50,859 nt of DNA from JANXVR01 sp034667405 (GCA_034667405.1 JAXDJX010000030.1:1-50859); one strand, 5' to 3'; counted from the first letter of the stretch, positions 1-8,987 are shown. Made by a program: numbers and translations. The notes: generated from the sequence alone by a model not told the origin.

Positions 1-819
1 CAGCGATTCGAGATCGTGCTCAACCAGACCGTAGGAACGGCCAACACACCCGTGGTGTACGGAAGCGTCAGGGTGGCGTTCGCCTACCTCGGACGGGACG
101 GCACGTCCGTACCCGACCCTCGAGGTGAGGCGACGGCCCGGTACCTCGCGGTGCCGGGGACACGGGCGGAGGGGAGCGGACCCGTCCGGTCCGACCCGGC
201 CGATGCGCGTGGCGCCTACATCGCCGATGACGTCCGGTTCGACGCCGTCGGCGTATGGCAAGCATCGGCAACCGCGGACATCCAGGGCAGGGCCGGTGCC
301 CTCCACGTCGCGACGACGTTCCCGGTGGCGGCCTCGCCCGCGTTCCCGGCGGTCGGCGATCCCGCGATCCCCGTGGACAACCCGACCATGAAGAGCCATG
401 TCCCGGCCGGCCAGATCGATTCGCGCGCCGTCGACGGCAGCCCGATCCCCGATTCCGAGCTGCATCGCTGGTCTGTTCGCGATGCCCTCGCTGCCCATCT
501 ACCGATCCTCCTGCTCTTCTCCACGCCCGCGTACTGCAAGAGTCAGATCTGTGGACCCGAAACCGAACAGATGACAGAACTCGCCAAGACCTACGCCGAC
601 CGTGCCGTGTTCATCCACGTGGAGGTCTGGCGCAACTTCGATACCGCCGCGCTCAGCCCCTTCGCGACCGCCTGGCTCCTGCACGGCGGCGTCCTGAACG
701 AACCCTGGCTCTACCTCATCGACGCCAACGGCACGATCCTCGATCGATGGTCCCCGCTGTTGTTCGACTGGACGCAGGTCGCTGCGGAAGTGGCCGCGCT
801 CCCGAGTTTGAAGCGTTGA
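1..819 (+). CDS. Thioredoxin-fold protein, N-terminus cut off by window edge
   Basis: The reading frame is open from base 1, so the true start lies outside the window; the first in-frame start codon visible is GTG at 16. Counting from that codon, residues 1-110 form a beta-rich extracytoplasmic-looking domain. Residues about 145-265 resemble a TlpA/thioredoxin fold: a hydrophobic strand (PILLLFSTPAYC), then CKSQICGP, a conserved-looking acid-rich helix and a late strand PWLYLIDANGTI. The two cysteines (174, 179) are spaced CX4C rather than the redox CXXC, so classical disulfide exchange is doubtful. The function is unknown; secretion or membrane anchoring cannot be judged without the N-terminus. 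Confidence 0.7.
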   Translation, partial: QRFEIVLNQTVGTANTPVVYGSVRVAFAYLGRDGTSVPDPRGEATARYLAVPGTRAEGSGPVRSDPADARGAYIADDVRFDAVGVWQASATADIQGRAGALHVATTFPVAASPAFPAVGDPAIPVDNPTMKSHVPAGQIDSRAVDGSPIPDSELHRWSVRDALAAHLPILLLFSTPAYCKSQICGPETEQMTELAKTYADRAVFIHVEVWRNFDTAALSPFATAWLLHGGVLNEPWLYLIDANGTILDRWSPLLFDWTQVAAEVAALPSLKR

Positions 820-841
820 GTGCCGCCGGGCGCGGCCGGGC

Positions 842-847
842 TATGCT
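842..847 (+). promoter_or_regulatory. -10 box TATGCT of a leaderless promoter
   Basis: TATGCT lies six nucleotides upstream of the GTG start of the CDF transporter gene, so transcription would begin at or next to the start codon. No ribosome binding site precedes the GTG. No convincing -35 hexamer is seen (TTGAGT at 816-821 is 20 nt away). Confidence 0.5.
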
Positions 848-853
848 CGCTCC

Positions 854-1828
854 GTGAGCCACGATGACCGCGCATATCCGTCCGGGGATGCGGATGATTC
901 GACGGGCCACGAGCACGACCACGAACATTTCGGACCGGCGGATATGTCGCTCATGGCGACATCACAAGGGGTCCGTGTCACGTGGATCACCCTCGGTCTC
1001 CTGGCGCTGACCGCTGGCGCACAGCTCGCCGTGGTAGCCGTGAGCGGATCGGTGTCGCTCATCGCCGACACGATCCATAACTTCACCGACGCGCTGACCG
1101 CCATCCCGTTACTCGTCGCCTTCCGCCTGGCGCGTCGGCCCCCGACCCGGCGCTACACGTACGGCTATCACCGTGCCGAAGACGTAGCGGGAGTGATCAT
1201 CGTGCTCCTCATCGCCGCCTCAGCGGTGTTTGCGGCGATCGAGGCCGCCCGCCACCTGGTGCACCCGCAGCCGCTCACCCACGTGCCCTGGGTGCTGGCC
1301 GCCGGTTTAGCCGGGTTCGTGGGCAACGAGATCGTCTCTATCTACAGGATCCGCGTCGGGAAGCTGATCGGATCGGCGGCGCTGGTCGCCGACGGACTCC
1401 ATGCCCGAACCGATGGCTTCACCTCGCTCGGCGTGGTCGCCTCGGCCGTGGCCGCCTTCGCCGGATTCGACCGAGCCGACCCGGCCATCGGCTTGGCCAT
1501 CACGGCCGTCATCCTCCTCACCCTCTGGAGCGCCGCGAAGTCGGTGCTGCATCGGATGCTCGACGGCACGGACGAGCAGACGGTGACCCTCATCGAAGCT
1601 GTGGCGTCGGCGATCCCCGGCGTGGAGCACGTGGGGGAAGCCCGAGCCCGCTGGACGGGCCACCAGCTCCGTGCAGAACTGAGCATCGACGTCGACCCTT
1701 CCGTCTCGGTGGAGGCCGGTCATGCCATCGCCGAACTGGTTCGCCGGTCGCTGCTTCATGATGTCCCGCGGCTGGCCGAGGCCGCCGTGCACGTGGATCC
1801 ACACGCACACGACTCTCATTCCGCGTGA
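854..1828 (+). CDS. Cation diffusion facilitator (CDF) family metal exporter
   Basis: This 324-residue protein has the CDF layout: a His-rich cytosolic N-terminus (GHEHDHEHFG), six membrane helices and a C-terminal cytosolic metal-binding domain ending in another His cluster (HVDPHAHDSH). The two transport-site signatures are visible, LIADTIHNFTD in helix 2 and LVADGLHARTD in helix 5, each an H/DxxxD pair. Family members export Zn2+, Co2+, Fe2+ or Cd2+ in exchange for protons; which metal is used here cannot be told. GTG at 854 is preferred because a TATGCT box sits six bases upstream. Confidence 0.9.
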   Translation: MSHDDRAYPSGDADDSTGHEHDHEHFGPADMSLMATSQGVRVTWITLGLLALTAGAQLAVVAVSGSVSLIADTIHNFTDALTAIPLLVAFRLARRPPTRRYTYGYHRAEDVAGVIIVLLIAASAVFAAIEAARHLVHPQPLTHVPWVLAAGLAGFVGNEIVSIYRIRVGKLIGSAALVADGLHARTDGFTSLGVVASAVAAFAGFDRADPAIGLAITAVILLTLWSAAKSVLHRMLDGTDEQTVTLIEAVASAIPGVEHVGEARARWTGHQLRAELSIDVDPSVSVEAGHAIAELVRRSLLHDVPRLAEAAVHVDPHAHDSHSA

Positions 1829-1851
1829 ACAACAGATCTGCTGCCTGCCCG

Positions 1852-1857
1852 TACCAT
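1852..1857 (+). promoter_or_regulatory. -10 box TACCAT of a leaderless promoter
   Basis: TACCAT is followed by seven bases and then ATG at 1865, the fourth codon of the longest rhomboid frame. The -10 box overlaps the first ATG (1856), so initiation at 1865 on a leaderless mRNA is the better reading. Confidence 0.45.
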
Positions 1858-1864
1858 GGCTGAC

Positions 1865-2854
1865 ATGAACCCAGAGTCCCTTCCCCCGCCGCCCTCGGCG
1901 TTCACGCCCGAGTACTGCTACCGGCACCCCTCCGAGCAGACCGGCGTGCACTGCACTCGTTGCAACCGACCCATCTGCCCCGACTGCATGATCCCGGCGC
2001 CCGTCGGTTACCAGTGCCCTGAGTGCGTCGGTCGATCCAAGCGCGAGTTCGGCAAGGGGGGCGGGCGGCGGGCCGTAGTGGTCGGAGCGCGTCGAACCAC
2101 GGCAAGCGTCACCAATGTCCTCATCGCGCTCAACGTCGCCGCGTTCGTGCTCGAGCTGGCCGTGGGGGGTGCCGGGAGTCTGTTCGGGGGGCCAAGCACG
2201 GGACAGCTCATCCGCCTGGGAGCATCGGTGCCGCTCTCCCCTACGGCTTCAGGGGGCATCGGGGGTATCGCCACGGGTGAGTATTGGCGGTTGTTCACCA
2301 GCATGTTCCTGCACGCGGGGATCATCCACATCGCACTCAACATGTATGGCCTCTGGCTCCTGGGCACCATGCTCGAGGACGAACTCGGGTCCAGGAAGAT
2401 GCTCGCCATCTATCTGATCAGCGGCTTGGCGGGCGGCGCATTCTCCTACGCCCTGGGACCTGGCACACCGTCCGTGGGTGCCTCAGGAGCCATCTACGGG
2501 CTCATGGGTGCGTTCGTCGCCTACAACTATCGCCGTCGGAACATGCGCTTCTACCGCGCACGGCTCCAGGCCATCATGCCGTGGGTGGTTCTGAACCTCT
2601 TCCTGTCGTTCCAGATCGCGATCATCGATTGGCGAGCCCACGTCGGCGGTCTGGTCGTCGGCGCGGCCGCGGCCTTCATCGTCGAGGGAACCGGCGACCG
2701 CCGGACAAGACGGTTGATCTTGATCGCGGGGTTCGCGGGGCTCGCAGCGCTCACGATCGGTCTATCGCTGTACGGAACCGCGCATTGGCGGAGCCAGGCG
2801 TGTCCGGGCTCTCGTCCCGGCTGCCTTCACCTGTTAGCGTCGGCGATGCCGTAG
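1865..2854 (+). CDS. Rhomboid-family intramembrane serine protease with zinc-finger N-terminus
   Basis: Residues about 15-60 carry a B-box-like zinc finger with repeated Cys/His pairs (CYRHP, CTRCNRPICPDC, CPEC), followed by at least six membrane helices. The catalytic features are present: HAGIIHIALNMYG in helix 2 (oxyanion His/Asn), the serine loop GASGAIYGLMG, and the catalytic His in RAHVGGLVVG. Such proteases cut transmembrane segments of substrate proteins within the membrane. The zinc-finger plus rhomboid architecture is typical of Actinomycetota. ATG at 1856 is an alternative start. The last 28 nt overlap the 3' end of the convergent beta-propeller gene. Confidence 0.92.
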   Translation: MNPESLPPPPSAFTPEYCYRHPSEQTGVHCTRCNRPICPDCMIPAPVGYQCPECVGRSKREFGKGGGRRAVVVGARRTTASVTNVLIALNVAAFVLELAVGGAGSLFGGPSTGQLIRLGASVPLSPTASGGIGGIATGEYWRLFTSMFLHAGIIHIALNMYGLWLLGTMLEDELGSRKMLAIYLISGLAGGAFSYALGPGTPSVGASGAIYGLMGAFVAYNYRRRNMRFYRARLQAIMPWVVLNLFLSFQIAIIDWRAHVGGLVVGAAAAFIVEGTGDRRTRRLILIAGFAGLAALTIGLSLYGTAHWRSQACPGSRPGCLHLLASAMP

Positions 2855-4413
2855 ATGCCGCCGTCCCGGCTCCCTACGTAGATCCACCCGTGCCACACCG
2901 CTGGGGTCGATTCGATGATCCCGCCCACCTGAAGATGCCAGAGACGACGGGGGACTGCGCTGTGGTTCTTGTTCAGTTGGAAGCAGTTGAGGTAGCCGGC
3001 TCCGTCGCCAACGATGAGCTTCCCGTCGATGGGTACGGGCGATGACCATGTCGGACCCGGGAGGGGCAGGTTCCACAGGAGCTTCCCCGTGGTCTCATCG
3101 ACCGCCACGACACCGCCTTCCGTGTAGGTGGCGTACACCACTCCGTCGTACAGGGCCGGAGTCCCCAGGATCCCGCCCTCCGGTTCGAACCCACCGACCT
3201 GCACGGACCACACCACGGGGTCCTTCGGGTTCGAGGGGTCGAGTTTCATGAGGCTCCCGATCTGGTGATCGCGAGGGAACGACTCGGGACGCGGGACGTT
3301 CTCCTCCATCTTGCGCCCCACGATGAGATCTCCCGCCTGATCGATCACGATCGTGGCGTCGTTGTCGTCGCCGTTCCAGAACCGGAAAACGCGCTTGTAC
3401 GTGGTCCCGCCGTTCAGGACATCGCTGATGTCCCAGCCCTGGACCAATCCGCCCCCGTTCGAGAAGTAGGCGACGCCATCTCGGAAGGCCACCGAGTCCT
3501 CGATCGAGATGTCCGAGTCCTTCACCTGGTGGCGGAGCTTCGCGTCCCATCCCGGTACGCGCATGACGATCTTCGGATCGACGGTGACGTTGCCGGCCGC
3601 GTCGTAGCCGCGGTTGAGCCGGATCACATAGAACCAGCAGTTCTCGCCACCTTCGAGCAGGTAGTCCCCAACCTGAAGCGGCGCGCCGTCCCAGTCGTCG
3701 TTCCAGAGCTTGCCCTTCTGGCTGTTCGAGTCGAACTGCCACAGGACGTGAGGCCTGGCGCCGTCCATCGCGATGACCCGGAGCCGGTTGTCGCGTGACC
3801 CACCGTAGTAGAGCGGGTACCCGCCCGAGTCGCTGGTCGCCGATCCCTTCGCGAGGTCGTGGGTCTTGAACGCCGGGCGGGTCGGGAGCCCGGTCTCCCC
3901 GTCGAGGAAATGGTAACGCCAGTCATAAGCGCCCTCGCGAACCTCCACCTTGCCGCCGCCCATGGGGATGACGTTCGGCTGTCCGGTCCAGCCGGTGCCA
4001 CACCATGTGCGCGTGCTGAAGATGTCGGTGCTCACCCCGCACAGGCCGCCGGTCTCCGGGAAGCGCCAGCGGATGACGGGATGATTAGGGACCGGACCCT
4101 CCCCGTAGTAGTCGCGGCTGTAGTTCCCTCGGAACGTGCGGAGGCCCGGGTGGGCGGGGTCGATGGGACCGGGCGTCGCGACTCCGGCGGCGTCGAGGTT
4201 CGGCGACGGTGTCGTGCTGGAGCCCGCAGGACCCGAGCTCGAGGAAGGACCGGAAGCCGGCGGGCGCGACGGATCTCCGCTTGCCTCTGCACCGCCGGGG
4301 GTTGCCCCTCCGGATGTCGCCACGTATGCAGCTCCGGCGATCAGCAGGAGCCCCAGCAAGACGGCGACGAACGGTACCTTTGGTTGCGGGCGATGCGCTC
4401 CGGCGGGGGTCAC
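2827..4413 (-). CDS. Membrane-anchored PQQ-type beta-propeller protein
   Basis: This 528-residue protein begins with a short basic stretch, one hydrophobic helix (VPFVAVLLGLLLIAGAAYVA) and a Gly/Ser/Pro-rich linker to about residue 75. The rest is a beta-propeller with blade signatures such as GVVYATYTEGGVVAVDETTG and GWIYVGSRDGGIYGI, as in the PQQ/BamB-like superfamily. No dehydrogenase catalytic domain is apparent, so a binding or scaffold role outside the membrane is more likely than an enzyme. GTG start with AAAGG about 7 nt upstream. It lies 34 nt downstream of pheA on the same strand and may be cotranscribed. A second secreted propeller is at 14503-15747. Confidence 0.8.
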   Translation of the reverse strand: MTPAGAHRPQPKVPFVAVLLGLLLIAGAAYVATSGGATPGGAEASGDPSRPPASGPSSSSGPAGSSTTPSPNLDAAGVATPGPIDPAHPGLRTFRGNYSRDYYGEGPVPNHPVIRWRFPETGGLCGVSTDIFSTRTWCGTGWTGQPNVIPMGGGKVEVREGAYDWRYHFLDGETGLPTRPAFKTHDLAKGSATSDSGGYPLYYGGSRDNRLRVIAMDGARPHVLWQFDSNSQKGKLWNDDWDGAPLQVGDYLLEGGENCWFYVIRLNRGYDAAGNVTVDPKIVMRVPGWDAKLRHQVKDSDISIEDSVAFRDGVAYFSNGGGLVQGWDISDVLNGGTTYKRVFRFWNGDDNDATIVIDQAGDLIVGRKMEENVPRPESFPRDHQIGSLMKLDPSNPKDPVVWSVQVGGFEPEGGILGTPALYDGVVYATYTEGGVVAVDETTGKLLWNLPLPGPTWSSPVPIDGKLIVGDGAGYLNCFQLNKNHSAVPRRLWHLQVGGIIESTPAVWHGWIYVGSRDGGIYGIADANR

Positions 4414-4447
4414 ACCACGCCTTTGCTACCGGAGCGGACGGAAGCGT

Positions 4448-5269
4448 TCAAACCGCGTCGCCCGCAGACGGATACGACCCGAGGATCCGCAAGAGCGACG
4501 TGTGCTGTTCCACTTCCTTCAGTGCTGCCTGCACTTCCGGGGTATCGACGGGCGCCATGAGGTCAACGTAGAACACGTACTCGAAGGCCTTGCCGGGCCG
4601 GGGCCGCGATTCCAGCTTGTGCAGATTGAGACCTCGATCGGCGAACGGCTTCAGCGAAGCGAGCAGCGAACCCGCCTCGTCTCGGACGGCCATGACCAGG
4701 CTCGTCTTGTCGGGCCGGCCCAGGCCGGCATCGCCCGATCCGATCACCGCGAACTTCGTGAAGTTCTCTTTATCGGTCTGGATGCGTTCGGCCAACACAG
4801 CGAGGCCATAGTTTGAGGCGGCCACGACGCTCGCGATGGCGGCATCGTGCGGGTCGCCCGCGTCCGCGATCTTCCGCGCCGCGCCGGCGGTGTCGTGCAC
4901 GGGGACAGGTTCGATCCGCATGGATGCCAGGAAGTCCTCGCATTGCGCGAGTGCTTGCCAATGAGAATGCGCGCGACGGATCTCCTCCAGTCGGGCCCCC
5001 GGCACACCCAGGAGCGCATGATCGACGCGAACGATGATCTCCCCCGCCATCTTCAGCAGGCTCGTGTGCAAGAGGAGGTCGTAGGTCTCATTGACCGACC
5101 CCGCTTGGGAGTTCTCCATCGGTACGACGCCGAAATCGGCTTCCCCACTGGTGACGCGGCTGAAGACGAGTCGAACGCTGTCGCACGGCAGCGTGTCGGC
5201 GTCGGGGAAGAGGCCGCGAACCGCACGCTCGGAGTACGCGCCGGGCTCTCCCTGGTAGGCGATCTTCAT
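4448..5269 (-). CDS. pheA: Prephenate dehydratase
   Basis: The enzyme converts prephenate to phenylpyruvate in phenylalanine synthesis. At 273 residues it has the usual monofunctional size. The N-terminal catalytic domain starts MKIAYQGEPGAYSERA and contains VPMENSQAGSVNETYDLL. A C-terminal ACT regulatory domain has the ESRP phenylalanine-binding motif (LNLHKLESRP, 214-223). The catalytic TRF motif reads TKF (171-173), a conservative Arg-to-Lys change at a highly conserved position. No chorismate mutase domain is fused. The start ATG is 8 nt from a TACCCT box on the - strand, consistent with a leaderless or very short leader. Confidence 0.93.
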   Translation of the reverse strand: MKIAYQGEPGAYSERAVRGLFPDADTLPCDSVRLVFSRVTSGEADFGVVPMENSQAGSVNETYDLLLHTSLLKMAGEIIVRVDHALLGVPGARLEEIRRAHSHWQALAQCEDFLASMRIEPVPVHDTAGAARKIADAGDPHDAAIASVVAASNYGLAVLAERIQTDKENFTKFAVIGSGDAGLGRPDKTSLVMAVRDEAGSLLASLKPFADRGLNLHKLESRPRPGKAFEYVFYVDLMAPVDTPEVQAALKEVEQHTSLLRILGSYPSAGDAV

Positions 5270-5277
5270 GGCTGGGA

Positions 5278-5283
5278 AGGGTA
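5278..5283 (-). promoter_or_regulatory. Candidate -10 box TACCCT for pheA
   Basis: On the - strand TACCCT ends eight bases before the pheA ATG. The spacing fits the near-leaderless pattern seen at other stand-alone genes in the window. The 5270-5422 interval separates divergent pheA and the Wzz/BY-kinase gene and must hold promoters for both; on the + strand a TACCCT at 5370-5375 is the best candidate. Confidence 0.35.
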
Positions 5284-5422
5284 ACAGTGCAGGTCATGAG
5301 CACCGTCAAGAACACAGCTCCGCAACGTTTCCGACACAGTCCTTCAGCCTTTCGACGAAAAGCCGATGGTACCCTTGGCTCTACCAGCGAGAATGGCTCG
5401 CTGGCCGACTTCCTCCCTGGAT

Positions 5423-7009
5423 ATGCAGACACCTCTCTGGGCGCCTTCGCAGCAGCAAGACACCTCCTTCCTGGACATCCGGGACTACCTAGCTGTCCTC
5501 AAGCGCCGCCGCTTGCTCATCGTGCTCGCGTGCGCCGTCTTCGTTGCGCTGTCGGTCGTCTACACGTTCACGCAAACGAAGATCTACACGTCTACGGCGC
5601 AGATCCTGGTCCAAGAGCCGATCCAGGCGGCGGCAAGCGTCTCCGGCTCGACGCAGCCAGTGAATCTAGACAACGAGACAGCCCTCATGCTGTCGGACGA
5701 TGTAGCGAAGGCTGCCGCACTGGCACTGAAGAGCAATCTCAGTCCGCAAGCACTCATCAAGAAAGTGGAGGTGACGACCCCTGCGAATGCAGACGTCCTG
5801 CAAGTCCACTTCAGTGACCCGAACCCGAGCGCCTCAGCCGACGGAGCGATGGCGTTCGCTCGGGGATATCTGGATTACAAGACCAACCAAGCGCAAGCCG
5901 AACTGGATCAGAAGAAGAAGAACCTCAATGACGCTGCCGCGGCACTCAAGGCCGCTGGAGACCAAGCGGGGGCGGCAGCGATCCAAGCACAGATCGCGCC
6001 GCTGCTGGTCACGATCGTAGATCCCGGCACCATCATCGTGCCCGCCAGCGTTCCCACGTCCCCCACCAGCCCGAACCTGATCATGAACATCGCGCTGGCA
6101 TTGTTCCTCGGACTGTTCGTCGGGGTCATCGGTGCGTACATCCGCGAACGGATGGACGACCGGCTGCGCGGGCGCCACGATCTCGAAGAAGTCATGGGCA
6201 CGCCCGTCATGACCATGATCCCCACCGTCACCAGCTGGCGGGACAAGGCCGCGGCCTACCTCATCACCCTCGAGGCCCCCCGATCGCCCACCGCGGAGGC
6301 CTATCGAACGCTCCGGACCAGCATCCTGGTCTCCGCGGCCGAGCGCGGCATGAAAACGCTGATGGTCGTCTCGGCCGTCGCCGGCGAAGGCAAGAGCACC
6401 ACTGCCGCCAACCTGGCCGTCGTCTTGGCGCAGGCGGACAAGCGCGTGGTGCTCATCTCGGCAGACCTTCGCCGTCCCCGACTTCACCAATTCTTCGGGA
6501 TGCAATCCGAACGTGGCCTCTCCGAGGTGTTGGAAGGCGACCGCCGTCCGTGGGAGTCCCTTCGGAGTGGGCTCGTGGACAACCTGTGGGTCATGTCCAG
6601 CGGGAAGGTCAGCGACCACCCGACCGAGTTGCTTCAGTCCCCCGCCATGCAGGAGCTGATAGCCGAGCAGCGAGAGGTCGTGGACTTCATCATCATCGAC
6701 TGCCCGCCGGTGCTCGCCGTGGCCGACGCCCTGGTGGTTGCTCCGCTGGTGGATGGTGTGCTCTACGTCGCAGACGCCAACGCGACCCCGCGCGGCGCCG
6801 TCATCCAGGCCCGCGCTCAGCTGGACCAGGTGGGCGCGGTCATGCTCGGCGCCGTCCTCAACAACGTGGACACGGGCAGCAGCGGTTACGCGTTCTACGG
6901 CCAGCACCCCGATCTCAAATCGTCCCCGAACGGCAACGGCCGTCATGCGGCGGCTCCGAACAAAGGCACGGTGTGGGAGCAACTCCGCAAGGACCGCTCC
7001 CCGAACTGA
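5423..7009 (+). CDS. Wzz/BY-kinase: polysaccharide co-polymerase with tyrosine-autokinase domain
   Basis: The N-terminal part is a Wzz chain-length determinant: first helix after LAVLKRRRLLIVLACAVF, an extracytoplasmic region, then a second helix (LIMNIALALFLGLFVGVIGA). The cytosolic part is a CpsD/CapB-type BY-kinase with Walker A (AGEGKSTTAANLA), Walker A' (VLISADLRRPR) and Walker B (FIIIDCPP). The C-terminal tail has only two Tyr residues rather than the usual tyrosine cluster. It should regulate export and chain length of the polysaccharide made by the neighbouring Wzx/Wzy genes. The frame is open from ATG 5366, but a possible -10 box at 5370-5375 favours ATG 5393 or 5423; no clear ribosome binding site decides between them. 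Confidence 0.88.
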   Translation: MQTPLWAPSQQQDTSFLDIRDYLAVLKRRRLLIVLACAVFVALSVVYTFTQTKIYTSTAQILVQEPIQAAASVSGSTQPVNLDNETALMLSDDVAKAAALALKSNLSPQALIKKVEVTTPANADVLQVHFSDPNPSASADGAMAFARGYLDYKTNQAQAELDQKKKNLNDAAAALKAAGDQAGAAAIQAQIAPLLVTIVDPGTIIVPASVPTSPTSPNLIMNIALALFLGLFVGVIGAYIRERMDDRLRGRHDLEEVMGTPVMTMIPTVTSWRDKAAAYLITLEAPRSPTAEAYRTLRTSILVSAAERGMKTLMVVSAVAGEGKSTTAANLAVVLAQADKRVVLISADLRRPRLHQFFGMQSERGLSEVLEGDRRPWESLRSGLVDNLWVMSSGKVSDHPTELLQSPAMQELIAEQREVVDFIIIDCPPVLAVADALVVAPLVDGVLYVADANATPRGAVIQARAQLDQVGAVMLGAVLNNVDTGSSGYAFYGQHPDLKSSPNGNGRHAAAPNKGTVWEQLRKDRSPN

Positions 7010-8958
7010 GCGACGAGGCCCGCCCCGCGCGCACCGGACGGCGGCGACTGCCGCGCCGCGCGGCGACCGCGCTCCTCATCATCGCCCTCCTGTGGGGTGG
7101 CGCCCTCCTCCTCATCACCATCGCGACCTCCGGTGTTCGTTCCCATCTGGAGGCGGCCAGGCAGGCGCTTCAGAAAGGCCGGTCTGCCGTGAGCTACGGC
7201 AACCTCGATCTGGCGACTGCCTCCTTCCAGGCGGCCGAGAAGGAGTTCGGCGCCGCGGAGTCCGGAACACACGGAGGCATCGCGGGGGTGGTGCACGCGA
7301 TCCCCGGGATCGGCAACAACGTGGAGGCCATCCGATCGCTGGCGGCGGCCGGCGGCCAACTGGCCCACGCCGGGGAAACGCTCGTGAACGGCGTGGCGAA
7401 GCTGCCGAGCGGGCTGGGTTCGCTGGCACCTCAGGGCGGGCGGATCCCTATCTCTACGCTCGCGGGTCTGTCCGCCGATGTCGCGAGTGCCCAACAGCAG
7501 GCGGAAGGGGCTCTGGCGACCATCGCGGGTTCACCGCACTCCTGGCTCCTGGGCACCGTTTCGAACGCCCGCGCCGGCGCCGTCGACGAACTGACCTCCG
7601 CAGTGACGGTTCTGGGGTCCGCCCACGATCTGCTGAGCGGGCTCCCGACGTTCGCGGGCGGGCACGGGACCACACGCTACTTCTTCGGTGCGGCCAACCC
7701 CGCCGAACTTCGCGGCACCGGCGGGATCATCGGTGCCTACTCGATCGCGACGATTCGCTCGGGCGCCGTGTCCTTCTCCCCCTTCAAGCCGATCGAGAGC
7801 CTCACGGACGTCCCGGCAGACGCGTTGCCGGCGCCATCGCCGGACTACCGGCAGAACTACGACCGGTACGGCGGCGCGGGGAATTGGCACAACGTCAACC
7901 TCACCCCTGATCTCCCCTCGGCCGCACGGGCCATCCTCTCGGCGTACGAACACGACACCGGCGTGAAGCTCGACGGCGTTATCACGGCCGACCCGTTCGC
8001 CCTACAGGCGCTGCTGGAGATCTCCGGGCCGGTCGACGTCCCGGGACTCCATGTCACGGTCGATGCAACGAACGTTGTCGACTTCGTCGCCAACCAGGCC
8101 TACGACCGGTTCCGGGGACCCGTTCAGCGCAAGGAGGTCCTGGGCGACGTCGCCAGGGAGGCGTTCTCCCGCTTCCTCGCATCCAACGAGCACGGCGTGC
8201 AGCGCTTGCGAACCCTTGCGCACGCGGCGGCCGACGGACACATCGAGATCTACTCGACGGACCCCGTGTTCCAGCGTGGATTGGTGGGCGCGGGTGTCTC
8301 TGGTGGGATCGATCCCTCCGTGGGCGCCGACTACGAGGCCGTCACGATCAACAGCGCATCGGGGACGAAGGTCGACTTCTATGCGACCAGGACGATAGGC
8401 TACGACGTGCAGCTCGGCGGGAACGGCGAGGCCGTCTCCACGACCACCGTCGTGCTGACGAACAACGCGCCGACCTCCGGCCCGCCGCCATATGTCATCG
8501 GCCCGGTCCCGGGCGGCGGCGCCGCGGGAGACCAGATCTCCATGGTCCGTGAATCCTGCCCCACGAACTGTCAACTCACGGGCGTCACGAGGAATGGGGA
8601 CGCCATCGAGGTTGGCACGGGGATCGAACTGGGGACAACGTGGTACGAAGACCGGTTGACGGTGGCGTCGAAGGCCACCTCTACCGTCTCGTTCGGCACC
8701 CACCGATTCGGCGTGTGGTCGGGCGACGACACCGGGGGTTCGTATGCGCTTCGGCTGAACACGCAGACCACGATCCAGCCGACGAAGGTCACGGTGACGA
8801 TCCACGCCCCTTCCGGAACACGCATCACGTCCACGAGCGAGCCGATGGAGGTCGAGGGCGGAAGCGCCGTGTGGACCGGTACACCCGGCCCGCGGTTGGA
8901 TCTTTCGGTGTCGTTCCAGGCGCCCCTGCCGCTCCGGTGGTGGCGTGACCTGACCTAG
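6973..8958 (+). CDS. DUF4012 family membrane-anchored protein
   Basis: A basic N-terminus and one membrane helix (ATALLIIALLWGGALLLITI) precede a coiled, Ala-rich segment (about 45-130), then the DUF4012 core (TRYFFGAANPAELRGTGGIIGAY) and a beta-rich C-terminal domain. The role of DUF4012 is not established; members are frequent beside actinobacterial polysaccharide genes. The gene follows the BY-kinase directly, so it is probably cotranscribed and part of surface-polymer assembly. The start is uncertain: GTG 6973 (AAAGG 6 nt upstream) overlaps the kinase gene by 37 nt, while CTG 7006 would give a 1-codon-type overlap. The open frame extends to 6550, but that part is out-of-frame reading of the kinase gene. 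Confidence 0.8.
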   Translation: MGATPQGPLPELSDEARPARTGRRRLPRRAATALLIIALLWGGALLLITIATSGVRSHLEAARQALQKGRSAVSYGNLDLATASFQAAEKEFGAAESGTHGGIAGVVHAIPGIGNNVEAIRSLAAAGGQLAHAGETLVNGVAKLPSGLGSLAPQGGRIPISTLAGLSADVASAQQQAEGALATIAGSPHSWLLGTVSNARAGAVDELTSAVTVLGSAHDLLSGLPTFAGGHGTTRYFFGAANPAELRGTGGIIGAYSIATIRSGAVSFSPFKPIESLTDVPADALPAPSPDYRQNYDRYGGAGNWHNVNLTPDLPSAARAILSAYEHDTGVKLDGVITADPFALQALLEISGPVDVPGLHVTVDATNVVDFVANQAYDRFRGPVQRKEVLGDVAREAFSRFLASNEHGVQRLRTLAHAAADGHIEIYSTDPVFQRGLVGAGVSGGIDPSVGADYEAVTINSASGTKVDFYATRTIGYDVQLGGNGEAVSTTTVVLTNNAPTSGPPPYVIGPVPGGGAAGDQISMVRESCPTNCQLTGVTRNGDAIEVGTGIELGTTWYEDRLTVASKATSTVSFGTHRFGVWSGDDTGGSYALRLNTQTTIQPTKVTVTIHAPSGTRITSTSEPMEVEGGSAVWTGTPGPRLDLSVSFQAPLPLRWWRDLT

Positions 8959-8987
8959 CCGGGCCTGATCATCGGACCTGGAAACGA

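Noticed and set aside
6550..7005. N-terminal extension of the DUF4012 reading frame, about 150 codons
   Set aside because: It lies inside the BY-kinase gene in another frame, is Arg/Gly/Pro-rich with no recognisable domain, and the real protein logically begins just before its membrane helix.
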